From contig NC_089037.1 in assembly GCF_034140825.1 (NCBI RefSeq), forward strand, positions 10,366,001-10,430,000: a stretch of DNA of 64,000 nucleotides, in the 5' to 3' direction. A program made the position numbers and the translations under genes. Origin of the DNA: Oryza sativa Japonica Group (lineage: Eukaryota; Streptophyta; Magnoliopsida; Poales; Poaceae). The first letter of the stretch is position 1. Each line of letters begins with the position of its first letter. Of the stretch, positions 9,914-20,982 are shown piece after piece. Under the pieces are notes generated by a model. That model made no database searches, was not told the origin of the DNA, and worked only from the letters and a program-made list of their open reading frames with translations.

Positions 9914-12900
9914 ATGTCGGCGAGCAGCGCGCCGGTGGACGCATCGGGGGATCCGATCCCGACCTCGTCGGTGCTGATGGCGGCGTCGAAGCACATCGCC
10001 GTGCGGTGCAGGCCGGAGAACGTGGCCTTCCTCAACTGCAAGAAGAAGGACCCCAACCCGCAGAAGTGCCTCGAGAAGGGCCGCCAGGTCAAGCGCTGCG
10101 TCTTCGACCTGTGAGTCGCCTCGCCTCGCCGCCGCTCCCCCTCCTCCTCCTCGGTTCATCCTCGCTGCCCGCGCCCTTTTTTGTCCGATCCCCTCACGCC
10201 CCCTCCTTGAACTCGGGGATTCGAGAAATGTTGCTTCGATCAACGCTGTGATGTTTTTAGTCCGTGCTGCTACTTAAATTTTCTTCTAATCCGTTAGATA
10301 AAATTGATAATTTTCTTCTAATCCGTTAGATAAAATTGATAGGTAGGAATACGTTTTTTTTTTTCTTTTTTGCTTCAGCGGTCAGTGTTTGGTAGTGTAT
10401 CAGTGCATAGTCGACTGGTGCCTAACGAATATGTGATGATGCTGGGTTGCATTTTCTGGGAGTGGATTTTGTTTCGATGATACACGCACTAGCTAGTTGC
10501 TAATGTGGTTGTGATAGTTGTTACTAGCTGGTGCCATAGTTTGTAGTGACTAGTGTGTGTAGGGTTCGTTCTCATTGTTGTGCATTCTTACTAATGCCGG
10601 GGGCTAGAATAACAGGGTAACTCTGTAGCAAGTAGTATGTCTTTTAGGAATATGTTATGCAGAGCTGATATGAAATTTAGCTTTTCAGTGATTAGCTGCA
10701 GCTCACAAAGGTGTGAAATTGTGAGCTCATACATGATAATGTTCTTCTCCATTCAGAAAAACAAATTTGTTATCCTTCTGGTCAGATTATGCAGCATAGG
10801 GGATTAGGTAGTTATTGGGATTATCGCACTCAGCAGCAAGCTGGCTTTGTTCTTAGTCTCGGTGGTAGAACTTAAATAACTTCTTAATGTTATAGGTTAA
10901 TTTCATTCAACCAGAGATAATGTATTCTTATATGCAGCCAATGCAGACTATTACTTGCTTATATTGTTCACTTTTAGTCCTAAGATAGGAAATCTACTTA
11001 CGGATGAGACTTTTTTTTTCTGTTTTTCCTTGTTCTATTTGTGTCTCGAGTTGTCTGTGTTAGGACTTGATTCCCAAACATTCATTTATCTTTGGACATT
11101 TCAATTTGTACACTATTGTAGTATATACTTGTGTGTATGTGCCTTTTTTGTCCAAAAATCAAACATAGTTCATGGTGCAAACTAGCATCCCTAATATATC
11201 CTAGAGAGATTTAGAAGATAATATACAAGTATATGACTCCACAGTGCTGAAGTTGATAGTTAGTATTCACTTATTTTACAGTACGTTCCTGCTTCCTTTA
11301 CAAGGTGACACCTGCTATTACTTTGTTATCTTCTCCAATTTTATTAAAGCAAAATGTGAGGAGTGATCACTGACCAGAACAAAATGTGTACACAATGAGT
11401 GACCACTAACCAGTGCAGACTGAGCACACCACGCCTTCTCCTCCACTGTAAGCCAGGAATCATTTAGCTTATTAATCTTCCATGATAAGTTGGTAGCTTA
11501 AACTACAATACTACATTGCTCTAGAGTTAGTTCAGCTAAGCAGTTAGCATGATACCTCGCGTAGTCGCTTGCTGTTTTTCAGTAATATGAAATGTATTGT
11601 TGCTGCTTGATTTAGATTCCATCTGCTAAATGATCAGATGAACTTTTTGGGTTTAGAGCATATAGCAAAGGCAGAAGGATACCTGTTGTTGATCCATACT
11701 GTTTTATTGTTTATATGGAATAATCAAGGAAATAAGTACTCCCCCTGTTTCAAATTACTCATCATTCTAGGATTCAATTTTCTTTTTGCCACAATACTTG
11801 TCATTCGCGCATTCCAGAGCACTTTTAGAGGTGAACTTCCCACCCTACCCAATGCAACCACACGTCAATCCAATCACAGCTCCCATTGGCTCGTCTCAGC
11901 TAATTAGAGAATGACTGCTTTGGAAAAACAATTGAAATGCACTTGATGAGGGTAATAATGTAATTTGCCACAGCTCATTGGTTAGTGTGAAATTTGTTAG
12001 AATGACAAGTAATTTGAAACATAGGGAGCAGCACATTCTCGCCTTCTAGGAATAGCCACTCACTGCCATCTGCAGGAGTGCCTGCCTACTGAGGTACGAT
12101 GATGAGTTATGGCCTCAAGTGGTAGTTGCAAAGATGACACTTAACATTTCTTTGATGGTACAACTTATGCGTATCTCAGTATCTCACAGGATGTACAGAG
12201 AACATTGTGTTACTGGGCTAACATTTTATTGAAAGAACAGGAAAAGAGTCCAACTAATCACTATTAAGGAGATAGAGCTGTGCAAAGTTCATAATATAGA
12301 GCTTGCAGCAAAATGAAAAGCCAATGAACAACAGTTAAATACTATTGATATGTCGAAAGCTTGTACACTTGAGGAGTGACTGGAGGCTATGACTCTGATC
12401 ATTCTGTGTGCTATGTCTCTGAAGTCTGAACAGCCATTCCTGTTTATTATCTCTTGTTTCAATGTTACTCAAGTAACATGCTCTGTTATTGAAGAATCCT
12501 TGATTTCATGTTACTTTGTGTTGACCCTTTTTGTGATTATAATGATATAGAATTTTAGGTGGTGTAGATTAAAGAGTACATCACTACAGTGAATAAATGG
12601 AGGAAATGTGGTTTTATGATTAGGTGTATTACACAAATATTTAGTCTTGCCACAGAGAGGCAGAGTAATTTGGTATTGCATGAGCTGACAATTATTTTCT
12701 TCTTCTTTTTGTTGCCTTTCCAGTAGTGCTTGTTTGCTAGCCTTTCCAAGCAGACTAGTTATTATTATTATTACTAGCATGGTGGCCCGCGCAGATTGTG
12801 CGGCTAGCATCATTATATTTTCTCTCATATAATAGCATATATGTTTTCTCATTATATTATTCAAATATATTAAAATGACAACATAATTTTAAATTTTGCA

Positions 12901-15004
12901 ATAACTTTACGAAACTACTAATGTGTAATATTCATATTGTATTTTATATATGTCTTAGTTATTAATTATTTTCAATATCAAATTTTAGTTATTTGTAAAT
13001 TATATATACTCCTATATGGACTCTAGACTCGTCTTTTAATATTTCTTTTTTTCAATTCTGAATTTTTATTATTTCTAATTGTATTTCTATGTGGACTCTA
13101 AACTCATCTTTCAATATTCTTTAATTTTTAATTTTTAATTTCAGTTACTTCTAAATTGTATTCCTATATTTACTTTAAACTCTTCTTCCCATGTTTTTCT
13201 TAATTTTGAATTTTAGTTATTTGTAAATTTTATTTTTATACGGACCCTAAACACCACTTTTAATTTTATTATGATTATTCCGAATTTTAGTACGGACTCT
13301 GTACTCTACTTCTAATATTCCTTAATTTTTAATTCCGAATTTCTTTTTTTTCTTAATTGTATTTCTATATGGACTCTATACTCTACTTCTAATATTCCTT
13401 ATTTTTAATTCCGAATTTCTATTATTTCCTAATTTTATTTGTATATGGACTCTATACTCTACTTCTATTATTCCTTATTTTTAATTCCAAATTTCAGTTA
13501 TTTCCTAATTGTATTTTTATATGGACTCTAGTCTCCTCTTCTAATATTTCTTATTTTTTAATTCCGAATTTCAACTATTTCTAAATTGTATTTCTATATG
13601 CACTCTAGTCTCCTATTCTATTATTCCTTATTTTTAATTCCGAATTTCAGCTATTTCTAAATTGTATTTCTATATAAACTCATCTTTCAATATTCTTTAG
13701 TTTTTAATTTCAAATTTTAGTTACTTCTAAATTGTATTCCTATATTGACTTTAAACTCTTCTTCCCATGTTTTTCTTAATTTCGAATTTTAGTTATTTGT
13801 AAATTGTATTTTTATATGGACTCTAAACTCTACTTTTAATTTAATTATGTTTATTCCAAATTTTAGTTAGGTTTAAATTCCTATATGGACTATATACTCT
13901 ACTTCTAATATTCCTTATTTTTAATTCCGAATCTTTATTTTTTATTAATTGTATTTCTATATGGACTCTATACTCTAATTCTAATATTCCTTATTTTTAA
14001 TTCCGAATTTCTATTTTTTTCCGTAATTGTATTTCTATATGGACTCTATACTCTACTTCTAATATTCCTTATTTTTAATTCCGAATTTCTTTTTTTTTCC
14101 GTAATTGTATTTCTATATGGACTCTATATTCTACTTTTAATATTCCTTATTTTTAATTCCGAATTTCTATTATTTCCTAATTATATTTGTATATGGACTC
14201 TATACTCTACTTCTAATATTCCTTATTTTTAATTCCGAATTTCTATTTTTTCCGTAATTGTATTTCTATATGGACTCTAGTCTCCTCTTCTAATATTCCT
14301 TATTTTTTAATTCCGAATTTCAGCTATTTCTAAATTGTATTTCTATATGGACTCTGCCTTTTCTTTTTCTATATTTCTCCGATTAATGTGGGAATTTCTA
14401 GGCCATGAGAGCGAACGTGGAGGCTCCTTTAATAATATAATAGAAGATTGCTCAAGAACATTTTAAGTTAGTGAAGTAATATGCACGGGCTTTGCTTCTT
14501 CACCATAGTTTTGTGCATGTTGCACAAGACAGACAGTACTGGAGAGCAGGATAGTAAATAATGATGTTATTACTTGGGATCTGACCTTTCTGCAACTGAC
14601 AACATGCAATATATTGTAAAGCTGCCATGGTCAGTTGATTTTATGTTAACAATGTTCTATTACTCTCTATTACACACAGCAGGGTGTGTGCATGGGAAAT
14701 TGAATGAAGATTTCTAGTTTCTCATTTATGAACATTTAAACTCAATGAAGATTTGTGACCCTTTTGGTTGAGTATCGTGCATTTTGTAGTTAAACCATTA
14801 TGTTTCATCTGCACTCTCTACTTGCTTGTTTGCTTTATAGTTCTTTCTGATAATATTCTCATTCTCAGGTTGAAAGAACTTCACCAGAAGTGCCCCAAGG
14901 AGATGGACGCCTATGCCGGCTGCATGTATTACTACACCAACGAATTTGACTTCTGTCGTAAGGAGCAGCAAGATTTTGAGAGTGCATGCCCCGTATCTGA
15001 GTAG
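9914..15004 (+). CDS. NDUFA8: NADH dehydrogenase (ubiquinone) 1 alpha subcomplex subunit 8, two exons
   Basis: Encodes a 110-residue accessory subunit of mitochondrial complex I, located on the intermembrane-space side. Exons 9914-10110 and 14869-15004 join in phase (CT|G). Four cysteine pairs form the family signature: C32/C42, C52/C62 and C74/C84 are exact CX9C, and C95/C106 is CX10C. Such proteins are imported and oxidised by the MIA40 pathway. There is no cleavable presequence, as expected. The start MSASSAPVDA is the first ATG after the divergent promoter. The single 4758-bp intron is far longer than the coding region because it has accumulated a Stowaway MITE and a Helitron. The 3' untranslated region extends past 15004. 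Confidence 0.95.
10277..10340 (+). repeat. 32-bp tandem duplication in the NDUFA8 intron
   Basis: Two adjacent, essentially identical 32-bp copies beginning AATTTTCTTCTAATCCGTTA, non-coding. Confidence 0.9.
11739..12029. mobile_element. Stowaway-type MITE in the NDUFA8 intron
   Basis: The left end, CTCCCCCTGTTTCAAATTAC, and the mirrored right end, GTAATTTGAAACATAGGGAG, form the CTCCCTC-type inverted repeats of Stowaway (Tc1/mariner-derived) MITEs. TA precedes the left end; the right TA has decayed. The same family is present at 37957-38187. Confidence 0.85.
12774..14447 (-). mobile_element. Non-autonomous Helitron in the NDUFA8 intron
   Basis: Read on the minus strand, the element starts TCTTCTATTATATTATTAAA at 14447 and ends with an imperfect GC hairpin (GCCGCACA then TGCGCGGGC) followed by CACCATGCTAG at 12774. 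It is inserted between A and T with no target duplication. TC start, 3' hairpin, CTAG terminus and A/T insertion are the defining Helitron features. It has no Rep/helicase gene. Most of the 1674 bp is a minisatellite. It lies antisense to NDUFA8 and does not disturb the splice sites. Confidence 0.8.
13000..14365. repeat. 76-bp minisatellite array inside the Helitron
   Basis: About 18 diverged tandem copies of a roughly 76-bp unit, each carrying TATATGGACTCTA and CCTTATTTTTAATTCCGAAT. Successive copies of the GGACTC core lie 76 bp apart (13371, 13447, 13523). It is AT-rich with no coding potential. Confidence 0.9.
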
Positions 15005-16835
15005 CCTCTCAGGGTTTTACTTCAAATGAATGATCTTCACAAATAAGGAGAAAAAGCCGACAAACCAAGTTCATGATCTCCCATGTTTGTTGTTGTCCTC
15101 ACAGAATTTTTCTTTTCGGATGACTAGCACGCCTCTGAGCTTTTCATCCTGCTTGTCATTATTCTCATGCAAGATTTTCTCACCAATCAACAACACTGTT
15201 TGAGTTGGATGGCAATCTTGTTGTCTTGAGTCAGCTGTAGCCCTAAGATAAGTTGATCGATGATGTTACTCTTATGATTTGCAACGTTTCATGGAGTCTC
15301 ATTGTTTCTTACTTGTCTCGCTCTCTCCTCAGTCCTCTGGACCTCTAAAACTTTAGCTTTCCGTATGTTGCTATGGAGTATGGACTGGAGTATATATGTT
15401 GCTATTGATGGAGTACTGTTACTCGATGCTTCAGAATTCTGGTCTGTACTGATCGGTACTGTGCCGTGTTTGCAAGGACGGTTGCGGCAGCGACCTGCCA
15501 ATTTTTTCCAGTACGTTGGTTAGCTCTTCTTCACCGCTGCTACCAACGCAATGCGAAGGCATGGGTGCCGACGCAATGCAGAGGCATGGCGGCATGGGCG
15601 CACAAAACTGCCAGCGAGAAGGGCGTAAATGCGTCGCCAGCGAGAACTGCGTGAGGATTCTGGCGTTTGCAGAGAATTGATGATGCAAAAGGTACGTGCA
15701 TATGAATCGTGCCGTGGAATGCTGTCACGGTTGAGCCTTTTATTATCGCTGCATCTATACTCCACACGCACATAGCAGTTCAGCGGCTCATCCTGTTGCA
15801 TCCATGTCAGTTCGACAGGGAAGTTAATGTGATCTTGGTAGGTTCATTTCAACTCTGATCCATTTATCTCTACTTAAGAACTACTCATATGTCTAGTTTA
15901 GAATATAATGTAGTACTATAAATTTGCACAAATTTATGCAGGTTTTCTACTTTTCTCTATGGAATTTTCAGAAACATATTCCCCTATTTGTATAGGTACG
16001 GCAAACGGTATATGAAAATATGCAACTACGGATACAATTATGTAGTACTCCGTACAAGGATTTTTTTCATTGGATGCTCTTACGCCGATCCAGTCACCCT
16101 TGCCCGTTCACGGAGAGCAGCCAACAGTGTCAGCTCCATGTGAGCAAAGCGCGTCTCCTGCGAGGCGTGTCGGTCGGGCCCTCGTCCCGGTGCAGGATCG
16201 TGGCCGTCCAACCGAGCAATCGACGGCGCGGATTCAGTCACAGGAGCGGCGCCGCGCGCAAGGGGACCGTCCCGTCCAGGCGCAGACGCATCTACGGCGA
16301 ACGGTCACCACGCGCGAGTCACTGTCGTCGCTGTCGCGAAACAAACAGTTGGTCTCATCTACCTTGATGTGGAGTGATGTGTGTGACAAGAGAGAGAATT
16401 CCCTTGAAAAAACTCGGAATTTTCCATGAGACCATCAGACCATGACCATTTGCGTACGTTTTAGAGGGAGTTAAGGGATCGAGCATCTTATATTTGGAAT
16501 GTCTCTTTGAGAGCAGCAATTGTCGTGTGCATATGTTGCTATCGGGGAGCCTTTCGAGCTATGATCGCCAACAAAGGTACGGAGTATTGGTACAAGGGGT
16601 TTCCAGGGTGAAAAGGTTGATCACAACACTACTTTGTTTTATCGATTCCATGTAGGTGTGGCTGTGTGCACTTTGCAGAGGCCGGCTTGAGTGTTCTCAA
16701 ACTTTAAGTTCAATAAAACTTTTACTATAAAAAAATCCTTGTAAGTGTTGTCTTTGAATTATTTTTGAATAAAAATACAGCACTGACTTTAGTTAGTTCG
16801 GACGACATAGGTGGATAAATGATCGTTCATTCTTA
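15005..16835. other. NDUFA8 3' flank and spacer
   Basis: After the NDUFA8 stop comes an untranslated tail of a few hundred bases. The GC-rich segments at 15470-15660 and 16080-16340 have short overlapping frames on both strands, but none shows homology I recognise or a splice context. They may be decayed gene or transposon fragments. Confidence 0.4.
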
Positions 16836-17133
16836 GACCATGTTTCTTTCAGTTTAAGATTATTATAATCTAGATTATTAATTTGTAGTAGAATAAGCGG
16901 TTAGTTGTTTCTTTCCTAGATTATTGGGTTTGCGAGTCTAAAGAGGGAGTGGGGTGGCATGGTGGGTAATTTTTCACCCAATAATCTGGAAAAAACTCAC
17001 CTAAATAAGCTTATCAGATTATAATAAGCTGGGCTCCATATTATAATAAGCTACTTCAATAAGTTGTCTGTTTCTTTCAGCTTACTCCCAATAATCTGGA
17101 TTATAATAATCCCAAACTGAAAGAAATAGGGCC
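16836..17133. mobile_element. Tourist-like (PIF/Harbinger) MITE, 298 bp
   Basis: Same family as 3924-4266, with an inverted end CTGAAAGAAATAGGGCC and a left end starting GACCATGTTTCTTTCAGTTT. The 3-bp target duplication TTA is perfect on both sides (16833-16835 and 17134-17136). It is about 45 bp shorter than the first copy because of an internal deletion near its left end. Confidence 0.88.
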
Positions 17134-17136
17134 TTA

Positions 17137-18291
17137 AAAGTGTTGCTATGGATAATGCCACATGTTTTTTTTATGTTTTTCTGACTGTAGTTATGTAAGA
17201 TATTATTGTAAGGCCAGTTCTGTAAATGATGCAGATTGCGCGATGGCACAGCCCTACGGATATGTGCACGATTTTAGGTTTTTCCTTTTTATTTCTTATG
17301 TCTATGTTCATCCCTGATTGTTGTATAGGTAGGATATTTTCGTTGCTTAGTGAGGTACTCTATTCTCTAAAAAAAATGTTCAAAGAGAGTACTGTAGCCA
17401 ACAGTTATAGGATATTTACCCATACATGAAGACAGAAGTACACGAGCTCCTGCATTCAGCTTGCTGTCGAGGCCACAGCAGTGCAAAACCGAAAATAATT
17501 GAGGTGGCACCACCATGCCATAGCTTACAACAGCCATAAGCACACTCATCTTTGACGTTTTAGGGCTTTGGACCCCTCAAATGGAAGACACAACCAGGGA
17601 AAAAGAAAAAAAGCATCTCCTGCATGTTCAAGGCTGACACAAAGTCGTAGGCAGCAACTGTTCCTTGAAAATAAGACGCTAATGATGACCAAGGAGATCA
17701 CATGGTTATACTGTTATATACAGGTAAAGTCATGGAGGGACAGGTGTGGAAGTGAGAGGCCGAAACAAAAGCTTTGGACCCAAATCGCCAATCAAAGATC
17801 ATGAGCAGGTCAAACAAAGAGCCTCACAAGATCTTGACCTGTCCCAGTAGATCCAGCATTGTTTATATAGCAAGATCAGCAATCTGCATCCAAGATGTGC
17901 AAAGCATTTGCATTTCTTAGGGAAGCTTTTAATATGGACAGTACAGTTTGTTGCGGAGGTTTGGGCAAAACCGCTGTCCTTATCCCCCAGATCCTCCTAT
18001 TAAATCTCATGCACTTTGGTTTCTTCATGCCATTCCATGGACCAGCTCAATACAACCTGATACTACCATCATCCTTTAATATACGACGTTGGTTAGTTCA
18101 TTTACAAGTAACCAACATCATAAAAAAAATCGGAAAGAGCATTTTTTTTTAGAAGCAAGATGAGCAATATAACAAGCCTTTGCACATATATTATATTCTC
18201 TCATATGCAGTTCCCTGCATGATTGGGGCAAACAGCCAGACAAAAGCAGATATGCAGCATAGGAAAAGAAGAAGAAGAAGAAGGAGAAAAA
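17137..18291. other. Spacer and 3' flank of the kinase gene
   Basis: No coding-like frame. The segment just past 18292 probably holds the 3' untranslated region of the minus-strand kinase; the rest shows nothing specific. Confidence 0.5.
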
Positions 18292-20982
18292 CTATCTGAC
18301 ATTCTGCCTTTGCAGCATGGAGATGATCTCTGAAAACTGGGGGCGCTTCAGAGGGTTGTTGTCCCAGCACCTGGTCATCAGTGACCTGAGGAAATGAGGG
18401 CAGTCTCTTGGTATCTCTGGCCTCAGCCCGCATGCGGCGATCCCCACCGCTGCCTGCACCGGGGAGTATGTGGAGTATGCCTCCTCACCTGTGACCATCT
18501 CCCACAGCACCATCCCGTAGCTGTAGACGTTGCTCATCCAGGTCTCCGACACGCTCTCGGGATCTCCGGCAATGATCTGGTGCAGCATGGAAGTAAATTC
18601 TTTGGTCAGGACGGTTTCGATGTAAGAACAAGCAATTGTAAAAGTATGCTCAAGGTACTGTGATTTTTTTAGGTTTTTTATGACCTGTTCGTTTTGTGAT
18701 TGTCTGGCAAAGAGCGAACAAGAACATGATAGGAGCTCAAAATTGGTTTGTCAGGTTAAAAGGATGAAATAATGGTTCTCCATGGGAATGAAATATTAAT
18801 ATTTTTAAAAAAGAAATATTACTTGACAGGTAGAGCAACTATAATTCCTCAACTTGGCAAGATCAATCAATACTCTTCCAATTGCATGATCAAGCAGTAG
18901 TTCATTAACACAGTTTGGTCAGATTGATGCCTATGCGAACACCTAACATGCTACAGAAATCTGGAAGCAAACGTCTCACAAATAATTCCAGATAATGTCT
19001 ATGAGTAGAAATGAAGAGATAATGCTGCAGTAAACAGCTTATTTCCAGAGATTGTACTTCTAGACTAGTGAATTTTAAGTAAATCAACCCAAGAAAACTA
19101 ACCTCAGGAGCTAGCCATCGATAGCCAGAAGTCTCGTACTCGGTGACCTCACCAGCATTATTACAAGGGGTAACAATGCCCATATCCCCGAGGCACGCAT
19201 TTCCTTGCCTGTCGAGCAGGATCCTCCGAGCGTTAAGATCACGATAGGTAATTGCGTAGCTGTTCATGAAGGCCAAACCCTCAGCAACATCAATAGCGAT
19301 CTTAAGAATGTCTCGGAGTGACAATCTCTTGCTTCTCTGCATGATGATATCATGAACCGATCCTCCTTCCATCATCCTTGTTATTATGCAGAGCCCATGG
19401 TTCTCATTGAAGCAAATCCCATGGAATTGGAGGATGTTCCTCTGGCCACAGCTCATCAGCTGCAACAAGTCCTGACGGATTTCAACATCATAAGCACTTC
19501 CCATGTCACAGCCCCTCATTTTGTTGACCCAAACCTTCCTTCCTCTAAAAACACCCTTGAATGAATTTGGACCAACCCAATCAATAAACTCGATTTCCTC
19601 AGAGCTCAGCATCCAGCGGCCAAGCTCCTCGCCACCAGATCGAATGGTTTGCCACTCGTCTATAGAAACAAAAACTGATGATTGTGGTAGTGGGGTAGGC
19701 AGCTGTGGCTTGCAAGTTGGCTCATTGTCAAGAACCTGACCATCATCTGGATCAAACATAGATTCCTCATCAAAGTTTCTTGAACCTTCTTCTTGACAAC
19801 CACAGAGCCCAAATGGGAGCTTAACACCGCCGCTGTTCTTCCGCTGCTTCTTTATTGCTGATTTCAGTGCTGCGTCGACCCGGTTCTTGAAGAACACCTC
19901 ATTCCCAGGCTGCACGAGTATCATTACAACACCAAGCGTCAATCCTCTCTTCTCGAAGATCTGGATCCTCTTGCAGCAAAATGAAGGACTATCAAGTGAG
20001 CCTGACATTGACTGCCATGAAAGTGGTGCACTGCAGGCAAAAGTGAGCTGAAAAACAGTTCCTTCATTGGCACCTCCTCTGCCATTGCTTCCAGGAACTT
20101 CCTCAATACTCACTGCAGGCTGATCCTCACCAGCTGCCTGCTCTACAAGACGGGCATGCAAGAGCACATCTTTCATGTCAAATCCAGCCTGTGCATAGCT
20201 GCAAATGGAGATTTCTGCTTGTCAGCGAAGCATTCCGCAATTCAGAGATGCATTATGCTACCAGCTTACATATCAAATTATGTACTTGACTCCGCAATTG
20301 GCACTCCCGAAATTCACAGGAGTAAAAAAATCGTAGAACTAAATACCAATTCTTTCACTAGCCTTTAATCTGGTTATCACTAGAATCTGTGAATTTTCAG
20401 TTTCTTAGTAGGCAAAAAACAAAAACGGCTGTTTTAAACTTTTAAGTGGCATTTTGCCACTGAAAAGACAACAGTTTGACATCCACCCATAGATCCAAAA
20501 AAACTGTTGGTTATTCAGCCCCTTCTTGAAGAAAATGGTCTCTGAACATAATAAAAAAAAAGGTGCGAACTTTGAGACACTGACCTGTTGGGAAGAGCGT
20601 CGAAGTGGCGGCGGAGGTCAGCGACGAGCTTCTCCGGCAGCTGCTGGGTGGCGCCGCCGCGGGAGTAGAGCTGCTGGAAGCCGCGGACGAGGAGCGGCGG
20701 CCTCTCGCCGACGGCGCGCGGCGAGGGGTCGCGAGGGAGGCTGCCGTTGTCCAGGTTCAGCGAGCTCTTGAACGCCGCGATGGCGCCGGCGAAGTTGCGC
20801 CCCAGCCGCTGCCACTTCTTCGGCGCCGCCTGCGCCGTCGTCGGCTCGCCGGCGGCGAAGGCCGCGTCGGCGCAGGTGGGGAGGGAATCGTCCGAGCGGA
20901 CGTGGGGCTTCATGAGCACCTGCTCCACCATCTCCTCGTCGGTGCTCGGCCGGCCCGACCAGCACTCCAGCGCCGCCGCCAT
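18292..20982 (-). CDS. TKL-type protein kinase-like protein with degenerate catalytic motifs, three exons
   Basis: Encodes a 592-residue protein from exons 20585-20982, 19103-20198 and 18292-18576 (1779 nt). The N-terminal 330 residues contain a plant-specific region with the junction PNSYAQAGFDMKDV. The C-terminal 260 residues form a kinase fold of the Raf-like/TKL type: the subdomain II region has VWVNK (Lys near 359), the catalytic loop reads YRDLN (451-455) instead of HRDLxxxN, the DFG motif is DMG (471-473), and APE (496-498) spans the exon 2/3 junction. No canonical glycine-rich loop is visible (WVGPNSFKGVF). Activity may be weak or absent. The start MAAALECW was chosen at the first ATG after a GC-rich leader; the frame is open further upstream. 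It could be a regulatory pseudokinase. Confidence 0.85.

Noticed and set aside
12774-14447. Satellite or CRISPR-like array
   Set aside because: The repeats are tandem without unique spacers and are bounded by Helitron termini in a plant intron.
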